64,000 nt of DNA, from NCBI GenBank assembly GCA_039197065.1, contig JBCCUL010000032.1:1-64000 (forward strand), written 5' to 3'. Made by a program: the position numbers and the translations under genes. This document shows positions 50,811 to 60,383 of this stretch, piece after piece (positions within the stretch are counted from its first letter, which is position 1; each line of letters starts with the position of its first letter). The notes under the pieces were generated by a model that worked only from the letters and a program-made list of their open reading frames with translations, did not search any database and was not told the origin of the DNA. The DNA is from JANQPX01 sp039197065. Lineage in GTDB: Bacteria > Pseudomonadota > Alphaproteobacteria > Geminicoccales > Geminicoccaceae.

Positions 50811-52037
50811 TTAGACCGTAAGGCTGGTGTGCTCGGCATGGCTAGCAGCGATCTTTTCGCCCATCGGCGCCGTCCAAACGATGTCCTCGAGGCCGATAAA
50901 CCGCCGCAACCTGTCGAGCTCGGCGTTCAGTTTGTCCTGTCGTCCAGCGGAGAAGCGGACGCCCTTTTCCCACCAGAGATCGATGACGTTCAGGGTTCCC
51001 TCAGCCCGATCGGCGCGCACTTCAATGCGCCCGACGAAGCGGTCGCCTTCGAGCAGCGGAAAGACGTAATAGCCATAGCGCCGCTTTGCCGCCGGCACGA
51101 AGATTTCGATCCGGTAGTCGAAGCCGAAGAGGCGTTTCAGCCGATTGCGATCTCGCACCACCGGGTCGAACGGGTTGATGATGCGCAGGCGGGATGTCGG
51201 GGCCGGTAGAGCCTCCAAACGCGCTTCGATATCGGCTGGAGCGATGAGCGGCACGACGTCGCCGTTCGCCGTTTCGACCTCTACGCATGTCATCTCGTTC
51301 CGGGCGGCTGACGACCAGCGCTTGACCTCGGCGAGGCCGGCCGCATCCCAGAAGCGCTGAAGATCGCCGTCCGCCGCGAACGCCAGTCGATCGAGGGCGG
51401 CGCGGCAGAGCCAGTCCAGCTGCTCCTCGTCGGCGCGCCGGTCTTCGAGGATCGGCGCCGGCACGACCCGCTCGGTCAAGTCGTAGAATTTGATGAAGTT
51501 CTTTCGGTGCGAAGTGGACAATTCGCCGGCATGCCACATGAAATCAAGCGCCTGCTTGTGCGGCGGCCGACGCCAGGCGACGGTCTTGTCGGCACATTCC
51601 GTATCGAAAGCGTGGGTCGAGAGAGGTCCTTCATTGCGGATGCGCTCGACGATCGCGGCGCGCCCGTCCGCATCCAGCATCGACTTGTACCAGCTTGATC
51701 GTCGAAGCCTGGCTTCCATGCGGCGAAACTGCCGACGCCAGACAGGGTAGGTGTTCATCGGCAGGACGGAGGCGTCGTGGGTGAAATGTTCGAACACGGC
51801 GCGCTGCTTTGCGAGCAGCTTGCCGAGCATCGGTTCGCGATAATGTTGGTTCCGGCTCCAGAGAATATGGTCATGGGCGCGTGCGACCACGCGGATGGTG
51901 TCGAGCTGGACGAAACCCAGTCGCTCGATGATGCCAAGCAGATCCAGTTTGCCGGTGGGTGCGGATCCTAACCCTTGCGCATGCAGCCAGAGTTTTCGCG
52001 CATCGGCATTGGACAGTCGGAACGGGATATTGGTCAT
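50811..52037 (-). CDS. YcaQ-like winged-helix DNA glycosylase (AlkX family)
   Basis: A 408-residue protein of the YcaQ/AlkZ-like family, members of which remove damaged bases and open interstrand crosslinks. It shows GIIERLGFVQLDTIRVVARAHDHILWSR, the conserved QxD-type block with the catalytic-region Gln-Leu-Asp, then YVFPLLEGDRFVGRIEVRADR and LNVIDLWWEKG. The start at 52037 matches the family N-terminus (MTNIPFRLSNADARKLWL); a longer frame upstream is not needed. It is divergent from prfB. Confidence 0.88.
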   Translation of the reverse strand: MTNIPFRLSNADARKLWLHAQGLGSAPTGKLDLLGIIERLGFVQLDTIRVVARAHDHILWSRNQHYREPMLGKLLAKQRAVFEHFTHDASVLPMNTYPVWRRQFRRMEARLRRSSWYKSMLDADGRAAIVERIRNEGPLSTHAFDTECADKTVAWRRPPHKQALDFMWHAGELSTSHRKNFIKFYDLTERVVPAPILEDRRADEEQLDWLCRAALDRLAFAADGDLQRFWDAAGLAEVKRWSSAARNEMTCVEVETANGDVVPLIAPADIEARLEALPAPTSRLRIINPFDPVVRDRNRLKRLFGFDYRIEIFVPAAKRRYGYYVFPLLEGDRFVGRIEVRADRAEGTLNVIDLWWEKGVRFSAGRQDKLNAELDRLRRFIGLEDIVWTAPMGEKIAASHAEHTSLTV

Positions 52038-52262
52038 GATGCGCCGATTTTGACGCCTCATCGGTTTTGCGCAAGCGCCGATGTCCAAAGGTGGCCCGAT
52101 GATGACACCCGCTGGCAGCAGGGCGCTCGAAAACCTGGCCGCATACCGTCGTTCCAGGCATAGGCTAACTGACGTCAATGACGTGGTCATACCAGGTGAC
52201 GGCGGCCTTTGATCGTGCTAAGTCCGACGCCGCTTCGTCAGATCAGTATCGAGGGGCATGTC

Positions 52263-53391
52263 ATGCGTGCGGAAATTACCAATCTTTCCTCCGAGATCGA
52301 GCAGGGTCTGGCCCTGCTGAGGAGGCATCTTTGACTGGGATAAAGCGAACCGACGTCTCGAAGAACTGAACCAACGGTCCGAAGACCCCGATCTCTGGAA
52401 CGACGCCGATAAAGCGCAGGCCCTGATGAAGGAGCGCAATCGCCTTGCCGAGGCGATCGAGCGCCAGCATGCGCTTGAGCAGGAGCTGGCGGATCAGGTT
52501 GGCCTCGCCGAACTCGCCGAGGAAGAAGGCGACGAGGACACCCATAAGGAGGCGGAAGACGCGCTTGCAGAACTGAAGCAGCGTCTCGCCAAGCTGCAGC
52601 TGGAGAGCTTGCTTTCCGGTGAAGCCGATCCCAATGACTGCTTCCTTGAAATCCATGCGGGCGCCGGCGGCACGGAGAGCCAGGACTGGGCGGAGATGCT
52701 GCTGCGCATGTATGTGCGCTGGGCGGAAAAGCGCGGGTTCAAGCTGGAATTCGTCGAAGAGAGCGCCGGTGAAGAGGCCGGGCTGAAGTCGGTGACCGTC
52801 AAGGTGCTCGGGCACAACGCCTATGGCTGGATGAAGACCGAGAGCGGCGTCCATCGCCTGGTGCGCATTTCGCCCTTCGATAGTCAAGCGAGGCGTCACA
52901 CCAGTTTCGCCAGCGTGTGGATCTACCCGATCATCGACGACAGCATCGAGGTGGAGATCGAAGAGAAGGACCTTCGCATCGACACCTATCGTGCCTCAGG
53001 CGCCGGCGGCCAGCACATCAACAAGACCGACAGCGCCATCCGCATCACCCATTTGCCGACGGGCATCGTCGTCCAATGCCAAAACGACCGTTCCCAGCAC
53101 CGGAACCGTGCCCAGGCCTATGACATGCTGCGCGCGCGCCTCTATGAGCTCGAGCTGCAAAAGCGCCAGGAAGCGGCGGATGCGGAGGCGGCATCCAAGA
53201 GCGACATCGGCTGGGGGCATCAGATCCGCTCATACGTGCTCCAGCCCTATCAGATGGTGAAGGACCTTAGGACAGGCGTCGAGAAAGGCAACGCGCAGGG
53301 CGTGCTCGACGGCGATATCGACGACTATCTGGAAGCCGCGCTGGCCCAGGGTGTCGAGAAAAGGCAGGCGGCCGAAGGCGAGGCCGGCTGA
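52263..53391 (+). CDS. prfB: Peptide chain release factor 2 with programmed +1 frameshift
   Basis: Recognises UGA and UAA stop codons. The gene is join(52263..52331, 52333..53391), 375 residues. The first frame ends at TGA (52332-52334) directly after CTT. An internal AGGAGG (52320-52325) lies 3 bases before CTT, as in E. coli, so ribosomes slip one base forward when RF2 is scarce. The second frame contains the SPF tripeptide in VRISPFDSQA and the GGQ motif in SGAGGQHINKTDSAIRI. The gene regulates its own level. Confidence 0.97.
52320..52335 (+). promoter_or_regulatory. prfB autoregulatory frameshift site
   Basis: AGGAGG-CAT-CTT-TGA-C contains an internal ribosome-binding sequence 3 bases before CTT and an in-frame UGA stop with C after it. 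This is the known RF2 autocontrol signal. Confidence 0.95.
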
Positions 53392-53533
53392 CGTTTTGGA
53401 CCCAACTTTCTCGCGATCCGTCGACGTCGTGCGATCGCCGGCAAGGGCGAGTTGGGCCTTGTGGCGGAATTTCGATCATGGGAACCGGACCTGCGGACAT
53501 GGGCTCAACGCACATGCCGAAGGTTTCGTCTGA

Positions 53534-54466
53534 TCAATAGCCCCGGTTGCGGTCCACCAGATTACGTAGCGGCTTGCCGGACAAGGCTCTTTTTATGTTC
53601 TCGACCACGCCTTTCGCCGCTGTCTGCGGTGAGCAATAGCTGGCGACATGAGGCGTCATCAGCACGCGCTCATGCAGCCAAAGCGGGCTGGTCGCCGGCG
53701 GTGGCTCGGTTTCGAAGACATCGAGGGTTGCCGCCGAAAGCTGTCCGTTCTCCAGGGCGTCGAGGAGATCGATCTCCTTCAGATGGCCGCCGCGTGCGGC
53801 ATTGATCAGGCAAGCGCCCTTGGGAAGGGCGGCAAACAGCGCGGCGTTCAGAATGCCTTCCGTATCCGCGGTCAACGGTAGGAGGCAGACCAGAATCTCC
53901 GCAGCCTCCAGGAAGTTGTCGAGCTGGCCCTGGCCATGGAAGCTCTGAACGCCCTTGATCGTTTTCTTCGAGCGGCTCCAGCCCCGAACGTTGAAGCCGT
54001 GATCGAGCAGTCTCGTTGCTGCTGCGGCCCCGAGTTCGCCAAGCCCAAGGATGCCGACGGTTCGTTCTTCGGGGCGCTTGGGAAGAACGAATGTCCAGCG
54101 GCCGGCCCGCTGTTCGCGCTCGAACAGGTCGAAATGCCGATGATGTCGAAGCACGGACAGCAAGATGTAGTCGGCCATCGTCGACGTCATGGACGGATCG
54201 ACCATGCGGGCAAGCGGCAGATCGGGGAGCGTATCGTCCTGGATCAGCGCATCGATGCCGGCGCCAAGGGACAGGATGGCTCTGAGATTGGGGTAGCGGG
54301 CCAGTTCGCCGGGCGGTGGTTTCCAGACGAAGGCGACGTCGATATCGCCGGGATCACCCACCTGGTCCGGCCAAACTCTGATGTCGAGATCCGGCATTTC
54401 GGCAAGAAGCGCCGCTCGCCATGGCTCGACGGGATCAGCTTCGCTCAGGAACAGCAGGGCCAACAA
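53534..54466 (-). CDS. ghrA: Glyoxylate/hydroxypyruvate reductase A-like 2-hydroxyacid dehydrogenase
   Basis: A 310-residue NAD(P)H-dependent dehydrogenase. The nucleotide-binding site is GILGLGELGAAAATRLLDHGFNVRGWSRS. The catalytic region has INAARGGHLKEIDLL, DVFETEPPPATSPLW and TPHVASYCSP with the active histidine. It lacks a catalytic-domain extension, as is usual for the GhrA branch. The start is one of two adjacent TTG codons (54466 or 54463), with GAGGAG just upstream. Confidence 0.88.
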   Translation of the reverse strand: MLALLFLSEADPVEPWRAALLAEMPDLDIRVWPDQVGDPGDIDVAFVWKPPPGELARYPNLRAILSLGAGIDALIQDDTLPDLPLARMVDPSMTSTMADYILLSVLRHHRHFDLFEREQRAGRWTFVLPKRPEERTVGILGLGELGAAAATRLLDHGFNVRGWSRSKKTIKGVQSFHGQGQLDNFLEAAEILVCLLPLTADTEGILNAALFAALPKGACLINAARGGHLKEIDLLDALENGQLSAATLDVFETEPPPATSPLWLHERVLMTPHVASYCSPQTAAKGVVENIKRALSGKPLRNLVDRNRGY

Positions 54467-54501
54467 GCATCTCCTCAGATCAACGCCTCAATGGCGCGCC
54501 G

Positions 54502-55455
54502 CTATAATTTCCCGCCTGAATAAGCGCCGGCTTCAAGCTCGGCAAGGGTCTTCTCTGCGACAGCTTGGTTCGGGCCTCCGAGTCGCGCCGCTTCCCGAGC
54601 CGCCGACAGGGCCTTCTCCTGCTCACCTTGTTCCGCGAGGGCAATGGCAAGATTGTTCCAGGCTTCGGCAGCCCCCGGATGGAGGGTCACGGCGTGGCGG
54701 AAGGCTTTTCTGGCATTCTCGACATCGCCCGCCGCGTAACGGGCATTGCCGAAGCCCATCAGGGCGGGAAGGTTGTCGGGCCAGCGGTCCAAGAGGGCTC
54801 CATATGTCGCCGCCGCGGCGCTGGCAAAGCCTGCCCGTTCCAGACCATTCGCCGCCTGCAGGCCCTCGTTGCGATCGACGGTCTTAGGCAGGCGGTCAGG
54901 TCGGGTGACGGTCAGTCCCCAGCGTTCGGACGATTCCCAGCTGGCCTCAAAGGCACTGAAACCCAGGGCATGGCGCGCCTCGCGCCCGGAATGGAGGAAC
55001 AGCGTGGCGCTCTCCAGGTCATAACCAATCGCCACGGCGTAATGCCAGACCGGCCAGCGTTCGAGACCAAGGTTCTGGAGCACCAGGACGGGGTTGCCGG
55101 CCTCCAGCTCGGCAAGGAGGTCCGAGAAGTTCTCCACCTTCAGAGCCAGACGTTCCGCGCGCCGGCTCGCCTGGACGATGTCCGACTGCAACGTGCCCTC
55201 GCGGCCTGGTGTGTAAACGGCGGGCGCCAGGGTTACGGGGTCGGTCTCGATGCCGCTCCAGCCGAGCATCATGGCAAGCGCCGCCGGACCGCAGTCACTA
55301 CGCGTGGCCTGGGGATGAAAGGGGACGGATGTCAGGAGAACATGCGGCGCGAGATCGCCTGCGCCGATGGTTGGAGCGGGTGGTTCCAGGCGCGCACAGG
55401 CGACGAGGCTAAAGGCCAGCAGACCGGCGCTGAGCAGCTTTCCAGGCAGGCTCAT
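54502..55455 (-). CDS. PA2778-family lipoprotein cysteine peptidase with TPR repeats
   Basis: A 317-residue protein with a lipoprotein signal ending LVACA. A C39-like peptidase domain follows, with the cysteine in QATRSDCGPAALAMML and the histidine in PVWHYAVAIGYD. The C-terminal half holds tetratricopeptide repeats (YGALLDRWPDNLPALMGFGNARYAAGD, RHAVTLHPGAAEAWNNLAIALAEQGE). It sits 21 bases behind the PA2779-like gene, the usual partner. Its substrate is unknown. Confidence 0.85.
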   Translation of the reverse strand: MSLPGKLLSAGLLAFSLVACARLEPPAPTIGAGDLAPHVLLTSVPFHPQATRSDCGPAALAMMLGWSGIETDPVTLAPAVYTPGREGTLQSDIVQASRRAERLALKVENFSDLLAELEAGNPVLVLQNLGLERWPVWHYAVAIGYDLESATLFLHSGREARHALGFSAFEASWESSERWGLTVTRPDRLPKTVDRNEGLQAANGLERAGFASAAAATYGALLDRWPDNLPALMGFGNARYAAGDVENARKAFRHAVTLHPGAAEAWNNLAIALAEQGEQEKALSAAREAARLGGPNQAVAEKTLAELEAGAYSGGKL

Positions 55456-55476
55456 CGCTGGCGAGTACGCCTCTGC

Positions 55477-56136
55477 CTAGCGCACATAGCGCTGCGCGCC
55501 GAACCTCTCCTCGTAGTAATTGCGGGTCCGCGGTTGAGGCTGTGGCTGTGGTTCGTAATATTGATTGGTTTCGTAACCGCGCGGCGCCTGGCGCTCATAG
55601 CGGTCGCGATAGGCGGGGCGGCGTTCCCTCTGGGCATAGGGATCGTCGACCGCCGGGCCGGCTGCGGGCTCGGGGTAATAGGCCTGTACCTGGCCGCCGC
55701 AACTGCCGCCGCCGCAGACGAAGGGGAAGATGTCCATCATGCCGAGCGCGTCGAGCATGACGGCCACGCCGAACACGACGAACAGGACGATGAGGATGGT
55801 CCCGACGCCCTCGCCGGCGGGGAGTTCGTCGAGTTTGCCGGCGATGTCGGCGATTTCCTGATCGGTGAGCGCTGCTATCCTGGCTTCCGCCTCTGCCGGC
55901 GCTATTCCGAGCGCAAGCATCTCGGCGCGAACATCGTCGCGTGCAAGGAGGCTTCGGATCTGCTCCCTGTCACGAACCGCCCGTTCAACTGTGGTCGCTT
56001 CGTGCTCTTGCTGCTCGATGATGGTCTCGGTCGTCACCATGCCGGCATGCGTGATGCCGATCGGCAGGGATGTGATGACCATGACGGCGGCGAGAAAGAG
56101 CGCTGTCAGGGGATGGCGTCTTGTGGATAAGTTCAT
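55477..56136 (-). CDS. PA2779-family membrane protein
   Basis: A 219-residue protein with a signal-like N-terminal helix (LTALFLAAVMVITSLPIGITHA), a coiled, acidic central region (EQQEHEATTVERAVRDREQIRSLL), and a second membrane segment (TILIVLFVVFGVAVMLDALGM) followed by a GGGSCGG motif. The tail is longer than typical PA2779 proteins and low in complexity, rich in Tyr, Arg, Pro and Gln (PQPQPQP). Start at 56136 (MNLSTRRHPL) is favoured over an upstream codon. It is upstream of its PA2778 partner. Confidence 0.8.
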   Translation of the reverse strand: MNLSTRRHPLTALFLAAVMVITSLPIGITHAGMVTTETIIEQQEHEATTVERAVRDREQIRSLLARDDVRAEMLALGIAPAEAEARIAALTDQEIADIAGKLDELPAGEGVGTILIVLFVVFGVAVMLDALGMMDIFPFVCGGGSCGGQVQAYYPEPAAGPAVDDPYAQRERRPAYRDRYERQAPRGYETNQYYEPQPQPQPRTRNYYEERFGAQRYVR

Positions 56137-56256
56137 GACTTTACCCGAAATCAAGAGACGTGAGTTCTTAGCCGTTAGCTGTAACACACGATCAAGTCTA
56201 AAGATTTATCAGCCATCAATCCACAAATCAACGCCGCAAATAGAGCGTTGTCAGTC

Positions 56257-57438
56257 CTAGCGCCGCGGCCAGTTGGGATCGATCTCGAAGATCTGGTCGA
56301 TCGAGAGCGGCATACCGCCGCCGCTAACGTCGGCATTGCCGGCGATGATCAGGAAAATGACTGCCAGAATCAGGGCGATGACGACGGCCGCGCCGATTTT
56401 GATCCAACTGTAGGGACGCTCGCCTTGAACCTCGCCGGTCTGGCCGTTGACCACAAACTGATAGGCCTTGCCGCCATAGCGATAGGAGGCGACCCAGACC
56501 GGAAGGAGGATGTGCTTGAAGCTGATGTCGCCGTAGCGGGTCTGGATGTCGTGGATGCGCTGGCTGTCGCCGCCGATGTCGTGGCGCACGTCACGGCGAA
56601 TGACCTGGGCCATCTCGGCCGTGGCCTCGCGAAAGCCGCTCTCCAGGTCGAGCTGATAGGTCTCGCTTCTGAAGCCTGCCAGATATTCCTCCTGATAGGG
56701 AACGAGATGCTCTTGAAGCCAGGGCGTGAGATCGGAGGTGAGCTCATGGGGCAGGGTGTGACTGGCGAGGATTAGGACATCGTCGAAGCGGCGGCGGACG
56801 CGCCCCCGAGCCGGGCTCCAGCGCATTTTGGGCACCATGCGCTGCTGACGCACGCGCCGGCCTTTCCTGTCGCGCACCACGAAGGTCTGGCGCTCATGAT
56901 AGACGATGCCGCGCTGGCCGACATAGCTGCTGGCGGTGTCGGCGTCGTAGGTCCAATAAGGCACATAGACGCCGGTAAGCTTACCCTCACCACGAGCGTA
57001 TTTCTTGACGCCGGATGGCGCGAACCAGAGCGAACTCAGCCAACGCCTAAGGCGCTCCTTGCTTTCCTTTTCGTCGAGAACGAAGGCGACCAGCGCCTGT
57101 GGCTTGATCAGCTTGTGGTCTTCGGTACCGGCGACGATGGCGCTGCCGCAATAGGGGCAGTCATCGGCGTGGATGTGTTGGTCGAAGTCGAACTCGGCAG
57201 CGCAGCCCGTGCATTTGACAGTGGACCGGACTTCCTCCGGCGCCTGTCTTCGTAAGGCATCGACCGCATGATCGTAGTCGAGCTCTTCGATCGGTTTGCC
57301 GCTGGGTTCGATCCGGCTTCGATAGCTGCAGTGGTCACAGTGCAGCTGATCGGTGCCCGGCAGATAGCGCAGCACAGCCCCGCATTTCGGACAGGGAAAG
57401 CGCGTTTCGACCGACGCCTCGGATTGAGCCATCGCCAC
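56257..57438 (-). CDS. Zinc-ribbon membrane protein, YdjG-like
   Basis: A 393-residue protein with two zinc ribbons near the N-terminus (CPKCG with CDHC, and CTGC with CPYCG), a long soluble region with WFAPSGVKKYARGEGKLTGVYVPYWTYDA, and one C-terminal membrane segment (IKIGAAVVIALILAVIFLIIAG). It resembles the TFIIB-type zinc-ribbon proteins found next to SPFH proteins, such as B. subtilis YdjG beside YdjI. Start is GTG at 57438 or ATG at 57432. It is 19 bases behind the SPFH gene. Confidence 0.78.
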   Translation of the reverse strand: MAMAQSEASVETRFPCPKCGAVLRYLPGTDQLHCDHCSYRSRIEPSGKPIEELDYDHAVDALRRQAPEEVRSTVKCTGCAAEFDFDQHIHADDCPYCGSAIVAGTEDHKLIKPQALVAFVLDEKESKERLRRWLSSLWFAPSGVKKYARGEGKLTGVYVPYWTYDADTASSYVGQRGIVYHERQTFVVRDRKGRRVRQQRMVPKMRWSPARGRVRRRFDDVLILASHTLPHELTSDLTPWLQEHLVPYQEEYLAGFRSETYQLDLESGFREATAEMAQVIRRDVRHDIGGDSQRIHDIQTRYGDISFKHILLPVWVASYRYGGKAYQFVVNGQTGEVQGERPYSWIKIGAAVVIALILAVIFLIIAGNADVSGGGMPLSIDQIFEIDPNWPRR

Positions 57439-57457
57439 GTTAGAGCCCGTCAGTCCT

Positions 57458-58582
57458 CTACTTGCCGGGCAGCGGCGGCGGAACGGCGGCGAGATGGCCG
57501 GCGAGCTCGCTCACCTGGCCGGCAGGCTGCCAGTCATTCATGCCTTGCGACCAGACGAGCGTTTCGCGCCGAAGGGTGCCGTCAGCGACCATGGCGGAAA
57601 GCTGGTCACCATTGAACGGCCCCTTCGCCGTGCCGCCGACATCCACGTGAAACGTCTTGTCGGCCGGCAGCGGCGGCGGTGTGCTTGCAGCAGCTGCCTG
57701 ACTTACAGGGGGCGTCGAGGCGCCGGCCGCGCCGGACAGCTGATCGGCCATCTGCTGGCCCATGGCGATGCCCGCGCCGATGCCGATGCCGGCACCCGCG
57801 GCGCCGCCCGGATTCTCGGCGGCTTTGGCGATGGACTCAGCGGTCTGATATTGGGTGTAGCGGGTGAGGTCGCCGACGACGCCCATGGCGGTGCGCCGAT
57901 CCAGCGCTTCTTCGACCGCATCCGGCAGCGAAATGCTCTCCACCATCATCTGCGAGAGCTCGAGTCCGTAGAGGTCGAACTCCGGCATGATCTTGTTGGT
58001 CAGGAAGGTGCCGAGGGTTTCGTAGTTGGCGGCGAGATCAAGGACCGGAATGCCGCTGTCCGCCATCACCGAGGAGAAGCGGGACACGATCATGTTGCGG
58101 AGCTGATCGGTGATCTCGTCCGTGGTGAAGTGACCGTCCGTACCGGCGATCTCCCGGATGAACATCACCGGATCCTTGATCTTGGTGACGTAGGTGCCGA
58201 ACGCGCGCAGGCGCACCGGACCGAATTCCGGATCACGCAGCGTCACCGGGTGCTTGGTGCCCCATTTGAGGTCGGTGAAGCGCTTGGTGTTGACGAAGTA
58301 GATCTCCGCCTTGAACGGGCTCTGGAAGCCGTGATGCCAGCTCTCCATAGTCGAGATGATCGGCAGATTGGCGGTCTCCAGCGTGTACATGCCGGGCTCG
58401 AACACATCGGCGACCCGGCCTTCGTTGACGAAGACCGCGATCTGGCTCTCACGCACCGTCAGCTGCGCGCCATATTTTATCTCATTGCCATGGCGCTCGA
58501 AGCGCCAGAGCATCGTGTCCGAACTATCGTCGGTCCACTCGATGACATCGACGAATTCACCGACAATCTTATCCCAGATCAT
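57458..58582 (-). CDS. SPFH-domain protein with C-terminal GYF_2 domain, YdjI-like
   Basis: A 374-residue protein. The first ~250 residues are an SPFH/virion-core-like domain (ITAQLTVRES-type MLWRFERHGNEIKYGAQLTVRESQIAVFVNEG, and FGTYVTKIKDPVMFIREIAG). A glycine/alanine-rich linker follows, then a GYF_2-type domain (FHVDVGGTAKGPFNGDQLSAMVADGTLRRETLVWSQGMNDWQPA). The sequence PPPLP occurs once before the GYF domain and once at the extreme C-terminus. It is probably a membrane-associated scaffold. It starts 4 bases inside an upstream open frame of doubtful status. Confidence 0.82.
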   Translation of the reverse strand: MIWDKIVGEFVDVIEWTDDSSDTMLWRFERHGNEIKYGAQLTVRESQIAVFVNEGRVADVFEPGMYTLETANLPIISTMESWHHGFQSPFKAEIYFVNTKRFTDLKWGTKHPVTLRDPEFGPVRLRAFGTYVTKIKDPVMFIREIAGTDGHFTTDEITDQLRNMIVSRFSSVMADSGIPVLDLAANYETLGTFLTNKIMPEFDLYGLELSQMMVESISLPDAVEEALDRRTAMGVVGDLTRYTQYQTAESIAKAAENPGGAAGAGIGIGAGIAMGQQMADQLSGAAGASTPPVSQAAAASTPPPLPADKTFHVDVGGTAKGPFNGDQLSAMVADGTLRRETLVWSQGMNDWQPAGQVSELAGHLAAVPPPLPGK

Positions 58583-59054
58583 TTTTCTATGACTCCGTCC
58601 TCAGTATTGATGCGGCGGCCAACCATCATGATGGGCAAGGCCGCCTGATGCATGGTCTGCGTGCCATCTGGCGAAGCTCGATCGTCACATTTGCCCATTG
58701 CAGTCGTCATTTCCAGCGCACGGCATCCACAGTTTTTCAAGATAAACCTGACTTTGTCTCCGATGTTAACGAAGCCTTCAGGTCCAGCGATTAGGCTCCG
58801 CGTCATGGTCCATGCGACCCTGGGAATCCGCACACCCGAAGGGATAGGCCGCTGGGCTCGGACTTCCGGGATCGTATGGACCTGAATGGCGATGGCAGAG
58901 ACAGCCGGTTAACGTTTCCTTTCAAGACCGCTGACCGTATGGTTCCCAGGCACGTAACCCAAAGCTCCCGTCTCCGGAAGCACCTTGCCGCCAGACGAAA
59001 CCCCGTCCTGTCAGCAGGTGCACCAGGCAAGTCAAGCCTCCAACGGCCCGTTGG
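58583..59054. other. Gap between telA-like and SPFH genes
   Basis: About 470 bases without a secure gene. A minus-strand open frame of 84 codons (58579-58833) ends in an ATGA overlap with the SPFH start, but it has no family resemblance and biased composition. A palindrome CCAACGG-C-CCGTTGG at 59040-59054 follows the telA stop and may act as a weak terminator. The SPFH gene probably has its own promoter here, but I see no convincing hexamer pair. Confidence 0.45.
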
Positions 59055-60209
59055 CTAGCTGGAGGGGAGGGGGGGCGGGGTTGGGTTGCTGCGGGAGCGG
59101 GCGGCGGCGAGCACGTTTCGAAGCTCGATCTCGCACTCCTGGAGCTTGGCTTCGGCCTCGACGCGCTTGCGCTTGCCTTCGTCCGCGATCTGCAGGCTTT
59201 CCTCGATGGTCTCGATCAGCATCTTGTTGGCCTCGACGACCACCTCGATGTCGAACACGCCGCGCTCCACCTCTTTCCTGATCTCGGCATTGGCCTGCTT
59301 CAGGTTCTCGGCATTAGCGGTGAGCAGCTCGTTGGTGAGGTCGGTCGCGTTCTTCAGCGTCTTGGAGGCCTGGTTCGAGCGGTGGATGGTCACCGCCTGG
59401 GCCAGCTGCTGACGCCAGAGCGGGATGGTGTTGGCCATGGTAGAGTTGATCTTGTTCAGGAGGCTCTTGTCGTTCTCCTGCACCAGGCGAATGCTCGGTA
59501 AGCCCTGCATGGCCACCTGGCGGGTCAGCCTGAGGTCATGCACGCGCCGCTCCAGGTCGTCGCGGGCGGAGCGGAGGTCTCGCAATTCCTGCGCCTTCAG
59601 GACATCGCCGCTGGCTTCGGCCTCCTTGTGGAGGGCGGGGATCATCTCCTCATCGGCGCGCTTCAGCATCTCTTCGCCGGCCGCGATGTAGTCGGCGAGG
59701 GTGTGGAAATATTCGAGATTGGCGTCGTAGAGACGGTCGAGCGAGGCGATGTCGGTCATCAGCGTGGTTTTGTGATGCTCGAGCTCGTCGCCGATCCGGT
59801 CGATCTGGTCGCGCACTTCCTCATAGCGCTGCAGGAACTTGGCGACCGGCTTGCCCCAGCCGAAGATCTTCTCGATCCAGGAGGGCTCCAGGCGCGGGTC
59901 GAGTCCTTCGACGTCGAAGCCGCGCAGGATGGTCACCATGCTGTTCAGCGACGCGCCGGCGGGGCCGGTGTCCTTGTTCTTGACCCCTTCGAGCATGTGA
60001 TCGGAGACGGTGGTCAGCTGCTTTTGCGCCTTCGATCCGAAAAAGATGATCGAATTGGCGTCATCCATCTCAAGCTCGGCGATGCATTTTTCGATTCGGC
60101 TGCGCTTATCGGCGTCGGCCTCGTCATAAGGTATGAGATCGCCTTTCAAGAGCGCTTCCGGCGCCATCGGCATAGGTGTCGTCGAGGTGGTGTCGGTCGT
60201 CGTCGCCAT
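59055..60209 (-). CDS. telA: TelA-family toxic anion/membrane stress resistance protein
   Basis: A 384-residue TelA/KlaA-like protein, mostly alpha-helical and soluble. Characteristic stretches are NSIIFFGSKAQKQLTTVSDHMLEGVKNKD, DPSW-like EPSWIEKIFGWGKPVAKFLQRYEEVRDQID and VAMQGLPSIRLVQENDKSLLNKINSTMANTIPLWRQQLAQAVTI. The last residues are PPPLPSS. The ATG at 60209 has GGGAG upstream; an in-frame TTG lies two codons earlier. TelA proteins go with XpaC, as here. The biochemical role is not known. Confidence 0.9.
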   Translation of the reverse strand: MATTTDTTSTTPMPMAPEALLKGDLIPYDEADADKRSRIEKCIAELEMDDANSIIFFGSKAQKQLTTVSDHMLEGVKNKDTGPAGASLNSMVTILRGFDVEGLDPRLEPSWIEKIFGWGKPVAKFLQRYEEVRDQIDRIGDELEHHKTTLMTDIASLDRLYDANLEYFHTLADYIAAGEEMLKRADEEMIPALHKEAEASGDVLKAQELRDLRSARDDLERRVHDLRLTRQVAMQGLPSIRLVQENDKSLLNKINSTMANTIPLWRQQLAQAVTIHRSNQASKTLKNATDLTNELLTANAENLKQANAEIRKEVERGVFDIEVVVEANKMLIETIEESLQIADEGKRKRVEAEAKLQECEIELRNVLAAARSRSNPTPPPLPSS

Positions 60210-60235
60210 CGTCAATCGGCTCCCTTTATGTCATC

Positions 60236-60289
60236 CCGCTGTCTTCGCAAGACCCGCTGTCTTCGCAAGACCCGCTGTCGTCGCACGAT
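60236..60289. repeat. Three tandem 18-bp repeats between xpaC- and telA-like genes
   Basis: CCGCTGTCTTCGCAAGAC occurs twice perfectly (60236-60253 and 60254-60271), then once with three changes (60272-60289); a fourth decayed copy may follow. Each unit contains GTCTT-CGC-AAGAC, so the transcript would form a row of small hairpins just before the telA ribosome site. Confidence 0.8.
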
Positions 60290-60383
60290 CCGCTGGGTCT
60301 CACGGCCCCGTCATTATCGTGCAAACGCTGTCATCATACGTCCCGCCTACGTCGCACGACCCGCGGTCGTCGTACGAACCGGA

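Noticed and set aside
58579..58833. 84-codon minus-strand frame ending in an ATGA overlap with the SPFH gene
   Set aside because: The overlap is attractive, but the start lacks a clear ribosome site and the composition looks non-coding. Conservation in relatives could rescue it.
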